Below are positions 54,530 through 57,736 of a DNA stretch of 57,736 bases, piece by piece. The DNA lies in the NCBI GenBank assembly GCA_905176665.1, contig CAJINA010000101.1, positions 1 through 57,736 on the forward strand, read 5' to 3'. The position numbers and the translations under genes are program-made. This stretch comes from Olavius algarvensis Delta 4 endosymbiont (GTDB taxonomy: Bacteria; Desulfobacterota; Desulfobacteria; Desulfobacterales; CAJINA01). Under the pieces are notes generated by a model. The model had not been told where the DNA came from and searched no databases. It saw nothing but the letters and a program-made list of their open reading frames with translations. Position 1 is the first letter of the stretch; the number at the start of each line of letters is the position of its first letter.

Positions 54530-54723
54530 CCACATATTTTTCCGGCTTTGCCGGTCAAAACCAAAAACAGTGTAGGTCAGGTTACGAGCGTAGTGCGTTA
54601 CCCGACGAGCGATGTGACCAAGTGTGGCACCTGCCATCCCAACAAACATCAAAAAGTGAGTTCTCCCCGGGTCGGTCGAAACTCTCCGGTTTCCTCCACC
54701 AGAGCAAAAGATATAGATTAAAA

Positions 54724-55971
54724 CTAACTCAACTGCGCCAATGCTTGGTCGAGGTCGGTGAGTAAATCTTCCACATTTTCGAGACCGACCGACAACCGGA
54801 TCAGACCGTCGGCAATACCGGCCTGTTCGCGTTCGGCCGGCGTCATGTGTTCATGGGTGATGGTCGGCGGGTGCATACAGATAGTCCGGCTGGTTCCGAA
54901 AGTTACCGCGTGTACTATCAACTTCAGGCTGTTCATGACCGTGGCCGCCCCATCCATACCGCCTTTGATCACAAAGGACATCAGGCCGCCGTGACCGCTC
55001 ATCTGGCGGCCGGCCAGTTCGTGCTGGGGATGGTCGACAAGCCCGGAGTAGTTCACCTGCGCTACCCTGGCATGGGATTGTAAAAACTCGGCTACGGCCT
55101 GAGTATTGATGCTGTGCCGCTGCATCCGCATGGGCAGGGTCTCTAAACATTGGAGGGTCATCCAGGCTTCCATAGGCGGCATGACGGCCCCCACGAACTC
55201 GGTCGTATTCCAGCGGATATCTTCGACAAGGCCCTCGGGCCCTACCAGGGCACCACCCAACAGGGCCCCGTTGCCGGCCAGAAACTTTGAAATTGACAGC
55301 AACACAAAATCAGCTCCCAGTTCGAGCGGACGCTGGAGGGCCGCGGTCGCGGTGGTGTTGTCCACAAGGAGGGGGACCCCTTTGGCATGGGCCGCGGCCG
55401 CCACTTTGGTGATATCGGTAACAAACAGACATGGATTGCTGGGGGTTTCCACCCAGACAAGTTTCGTGTTGCTATCTATCTCCCGCGCCCACGAATCCGG
55501 GTCGGCCGGATCCGGAACGAACCGGAACACAACCTGGCACCTTTCAGGAAAGATGTCGGTTGCCTGTTTGTAGCCTTCACCGAAGATATTGAGCGAGGTG
55601 ACCACGTTGTCGCCCGGCCGGGCCAGAGTGAAGATCAGTTCAAACAGGGCCTGGGAGCCGGAACCGGCAGTGAGACAGGCTTGCCCGCCTTCCAGCGCCG
55701 CCAGACGCTGCTCCAGGACCGTATTGGTCGGCGTGCGGGTCCGGCCATATACCGGGCAGGGGACCTGGTCGAAGGTCTCGTACGGGTACGTCACCGACTG
55801 GACCAACGGCGGTGTAAAGGACCTGAAGTCCGCCTGGTTCCGGTACGGGTGAAAACCCGCGTGCAGGGCATTCGTTTCAATTGATCGGCCGGCATCCGCG
55901 TTTACCGGTGCAGGCGCCTTGGGATCATACACCCAGTGATCTCGCAGAAAAAAGTGCTTGTCTATCGACAT
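54724..55971 (-). CDS. Cys/Met-metabolism PLP enzyme (gamma-lyase/synthase type)
   Basis: 415 residues of the cystathionine gamma-synthase / methionine gamma-lyase family. PLP lysine in LLSISKFLAGNGALLGG (about residues 225-241), the PLP phosphate motif GSGSQALFELI and VPLLVDNTTATA. Catalyses gamma-replacement or elimination on a homoserine derivative or methionine. SISK replaces the more common SATK. The gene lies 27 bases after the MttB homologue 4 stop on the same strand, so the two are an operon. AGGATACATAATC precedes the ATG. Its exact reaction is undetermined. Confidence 0.85.
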   Translation of the reverse strand: MSIDKHFFLRDHWVYDPKAPAPVNADAGRSIETNALHAGFHPYRNQADFRSFTPPLVQSVTYPYETFDQVPCPVYGRTRTPTNTVLEQRLAALEGGQACLTAGSGSQALFELIFTLARPGDNVVTSLNIFGEGYKQATDIFPERCQVVFRFVPDPADPDSWAREIDSNTKLVWVETPSNPCLFVTDITKVAAAAHAKGVPLLVDNTTATAALQRPLELGADFVLLSISKFLAGNGALLGGALVGPEGLVEDIRWNTTEFVGAVMPPMEAWMTLQCLETLPMRMQRHSINTQAVAEFLQSHARVAQVNYSGLVDHPQHELAGRQMSGHGGLMSFVIKGGMDGAATVMNSLKLIVHAVTFGTSRTICMHPPTITHEHMTPAEREQAGIADGLIRLSVGLENVEDLLTDLDQALAQLS

Positions 55972-55998
55972 GATTATGTATCCTCGCGATGGCTTCTA

Positions 55999-57447
55999 TT
56001 ATCTGTTTTCGATCCACTTTTTTTCTCTATCGACAATGGCTTTCAGCTCGACCTGAACGTCTTCGGAAAGCGAGGCGACCGTATGCTCCGCCAGGATTTT
56101 GTCCACCACCGCCGCCGCCCTTTGTTCCATGGTCAGCCGCCCTCTTTTCTCCCACCGGGCATACGACCCCTTGTCGAACAGTTTGGAGTAAAAGGGCTCC
56201 CGGTAATGCTTCAGCGTGTGCGCGTGCTGGAGATAATCGCCGGTCGGGCCCAGTTCGGCAACCACATCCTGTGCCAGGGTTTCCTCATCTACGGGAACGC
56301 CGCGGGTGGCGGCTCTTAAAAAACCGATGGTCTCGTTGGCCATTACCATCAGCTGCAGGGATCCCTGCAGCCCGGAGTCCATGAAACCGACGTCGTGGAC
56401 AATGTTGGCCCCGTGGAGTAAAGCGGTCATCAGGCTGATGGTCATCTCGATACCGCACTGTTGATCGAGCACCTTGGAATCCGTGGAACCGCCGAGACCG
56501 AACACCGGCAGGTTGTAATAGCGTCCCATGGAGGTGGCCACCCCCTGCTCATCGGCCAGGACATAATTGCCCACCATGGTCTGCAGGTTATAGGGGCCGC
56601 CATTCCAGCCGGGCACGGCGATGGGCGCCCCCGCCTTGACCAGTTGGGACAGGACCACCCCCAGCAGGATGCCGGCGTTCATGGAGGCCATGCATCCGGC
56701 GGTAGTCGCCGGCGAGTTGACTCCCCCGGCATTCAGGGGAATCCAGAGCTGGGGCAGTCCCTTTTCAGCCAGGTAGATGGATTTCTGCAGAGCCTCGGCA
56801 TTGATGACCAGGCCGGAGGTCACGTTTATATAACAGGTGGCGAATGGGTATTGCCGGAAAGTCTCTTCCCCGCCGGCTACCGCTGCACACATTTCCACGG
56901 CCGCCTTGCAGCCCTCGAAATCGGGTGACACGAAAACAATCGGCTTGGTTGTATTGTTGAGCATCACCTCCATCTGGTAGCGGTCATAAATACTCTGGTG
57001 GACATCCCCGGGCAGAAGCAGCGACATCACGAAATCAATCTCCGCCAGCGCATCCATGACCCGGACTGCCCGGGCCACATCCTGGAGAACCGGCTGCCGT
57101 CGGAGACCGGTTTTATGATCCAGGATGTTCAGGCAGTCTGATCCACCGCCGAAATAGGTGTTGTGGCCCCAGGCCCGCAGCGCGACATTCTTGTTCCGGT
57201 CGTAGAGGGTGATGCGTTCCGGTGCGGTGGCCAGCGCCGCGGCCACCATGTGTTCCGGCACCCGGACCCGGATACCGTCGCTGTAGGCGCCCCCGTCCCG
57301 AAGGATGGACCGGGCCTGTTCGTCATGGACATCCACACCCGTTCGTTCGAGAATTTCCAGGGTCGCCATGTGAATTTTTTTACATTCCTGGGGCCCCATG
57401 CGGGCATAACGGGCACTGTTCAGGCTAAAGTCGTGGGTTGATATCAT
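55999..57447 (-). CDS. MttB-family (non-pyrrolysine) methyltransferase homologue 4
   Basis: 482 residues: opening RMGPQECKKIHMATLEILERTG, then YFGGGSDCLNILDHKTGLRR and GGVNSPATTAGCMASMNAGI, GGSTDSKVLDQQCGIEMTIS. No in-frame TAG. It should demethylate a betaine-like substrate to a corrinoid protein. It heads a two-gene operon with a PLP enzyme, preceded by a good promoter and a palindrome. Start ATG with GAGAGG. Confidence 0.88.
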   Translation of the reverse strand: MISTHDFSLNSARYARMGPQECKKIHMATLEILERTGVDVHDEQARSILRDGGAYSDGIRVRVPEHMVAAALATAPERITLYDRNKNVALRAWGHNTYFGGGSDCLNILDHKTGLRRQPVLQDVARAVRVMDALAEIDFVMSLLLPGDVHQSIYDRYQMEVMLNNTTKPIVFVSPDFEGCKAAVEMCAAVAGGEETFRQYPFATCYINVTSGLVINAEALQKSIYLAEKGLPQLWIPLNAGGVNSPATTAGCMASMNAGILLGVVLSQLVKAGAPIAVPGWNGGPYNLQTMVGNYVLADEQGVATSMGRYYNLPVFGLGGSTDSKVLDQQCGIEMTISLMTALLHGANIVHDVGFMDSGLQGSLQLMVMANETIGFLRAATRGVPVDEETLAQDVVAELGPTGDYLQHAHTLKHYREPFYSKLFDKGSYARWEKRGRLTMEQRAAAVVDKILAEHTVASLSEDVQVELKAIVDREKKWIENR

Positions 57448-57479
57448 ATTTTGCCTCTCTGATATATCAAAATAGCTTT

Positions 57480-57508
57480 TTAATACATTTTAATCTTTTA
57501 AAAGTCAA
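57480..57508 (-). promoter_or_regulatory. Promoter of the MttB homologue 4 operon
   Basis: On the minus strand TTGACT (57503-57508), 17-base spacer, TATTAA (57480-57485). It lies 33 bases before the ATG. The palindrome TTGTATTATACAA at 57511-57523 sits immediately upstream of the -35 box and may be an activator or repressor site. Confidence 0.5.
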
Positions 57509-57637
57509 TTTTGTATTATACAATGTCGCAACTTTTGACGATTTAGTTTTGATCTAAACCCTCCACCTCTGGCTGAGGACCCGGCGAGGTTGCACCGATC
57601 CGGTGAGGATTGATTTTTTTGTTCATGGTGAGACTTA

Positions 57638-57736
57638 TGTAACAGTTTGTTATTATTCTGTATCACCTTGTCACTTTTCTTGTGCGTACAAGAAAAGTAA
57701 CCAAAAGAAAACGCCCATAAGACGCGACCCTGCGGG
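57638..57736. repeat. Right copy of 99-bp terminal inverted repeat
   Basis: Exact reverse complement of bases 1-99. The stretch 57524-57637 before it contains no gene. Confidence 0.85.

Noticed and set aside
34552..57447. Pyrrolysine-type MttB genes (in-frame TAG)
   Set aside because: All four homologues read through to the end with no internal TAG, so they are of the pyrrolysine-free type.
1..57736. A complete composite transposon bounded by the terminal repeats
   Set aside because: No transposase or integrase gene lies inside, the window holds housekeeping genes such as dapL and murJ, and a partial third copy of the repeat is present internally.

Overview
The window reads as one accessory chromosomal segment of a GC-rich, anaerobic, Gram-negative bacterium, most likely a Desulfobacterota (former Deltaproteobacteria), order Desulfobacterales or close to it. 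That placement is inferred from gene content, not from a marker gene: several non-pyrrolysine MttB methyltransferases, an EtfAB / membrane FeS oxidoreductase set, DapL, large hybrid histidine kinases, a sigma-54 activator and an outer-membrane DcaP-type porin. I see no rRNA, tRNA, CRISPR array, prophage or transposase gene. The first and last 99 bases are perfect inverted copies of each other, so the ends look like a dispersed repeat at which an assembly contig may have been cut.

Layout. 0.3-2.7 kb (minus): thioesterase, a diadenylate cyclase fused to YbbR repeats, and an exported DUF2914 protein. 3.1-8.6 kb (plus): small acidic protein, DegV, inositol-phosphatase-like enzyme, UMF1-type MFS transporter, small zinc-ribbon protein. 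8.7-12.2 kb (minus): exported retropepsin-like protein, MscS channel with a coupled small gene, DcaP-like porin. 12.3-21.6 kb (minus): an unusual operon in which the large subunit of aconitase X and a degenerate short-chain dehydrogenase both carry Tat signals, plus the AcnX small subunit and an ABM-fold protein. It is preceded by a sigma-54-like promoter and followed on its upstream side by a sigma-54 response regulator and a twin solute-binding-domain sensor kinase. 21.9-29.9 kb (minus): a receiver/PPDK-type ATP-binding protein with a one-base frameshift, MurJ, a 49-residue protein, and two kinase-fold proteins (one SidJ-like). 30.1 kb (plus): dapL. 31.7-47.7 kb (minus): a hybrid kinase and the quaternary/tertiary-amine block, with three MttB homologues (one TPR-fused and divergent), nitroreductase, YbaK, FeS oxidoreductase, etfA, etfB and a dimethylglycine-dehydrogenase-like flavoprotein. 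48.1-57.4 kb: zinc-free MDR oxidoreductase, a DUF1638-hydantoinase fusion, two tandem TIM-barrel isomerases (plus), then a PLP lyase and a fourth MttB (minus).

How it may work together (inference). MttB-type enzymes would take a methyl group from a betaine-like compound. The dimethylglycine-dehydrogenase-like enzyme would oxidise the remaining N-methyl amines, passing electrons through EtfAB to the membrane FeS protein and the quinone pool. The DUF1638-ASKHA fusion, the isomerases and the PLP enzyme are candidate support or carbon-skeleton steps. No corrinoid protein or methyl-H4folate:corrinoid methyltransferase is encoded in the window, so the methyl acceptor must be elsewhere.

The segment is rich in non-autonomous repeats. 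These include a 317-bp TA-flanked MITE in three copies, each next to the stop codon of a minus-strand gene and one overlapping the etfA stop itself. There is also a 166-bp element at the degV stop, a REP-like family in three full copies plus remnants, and several long hairpins.
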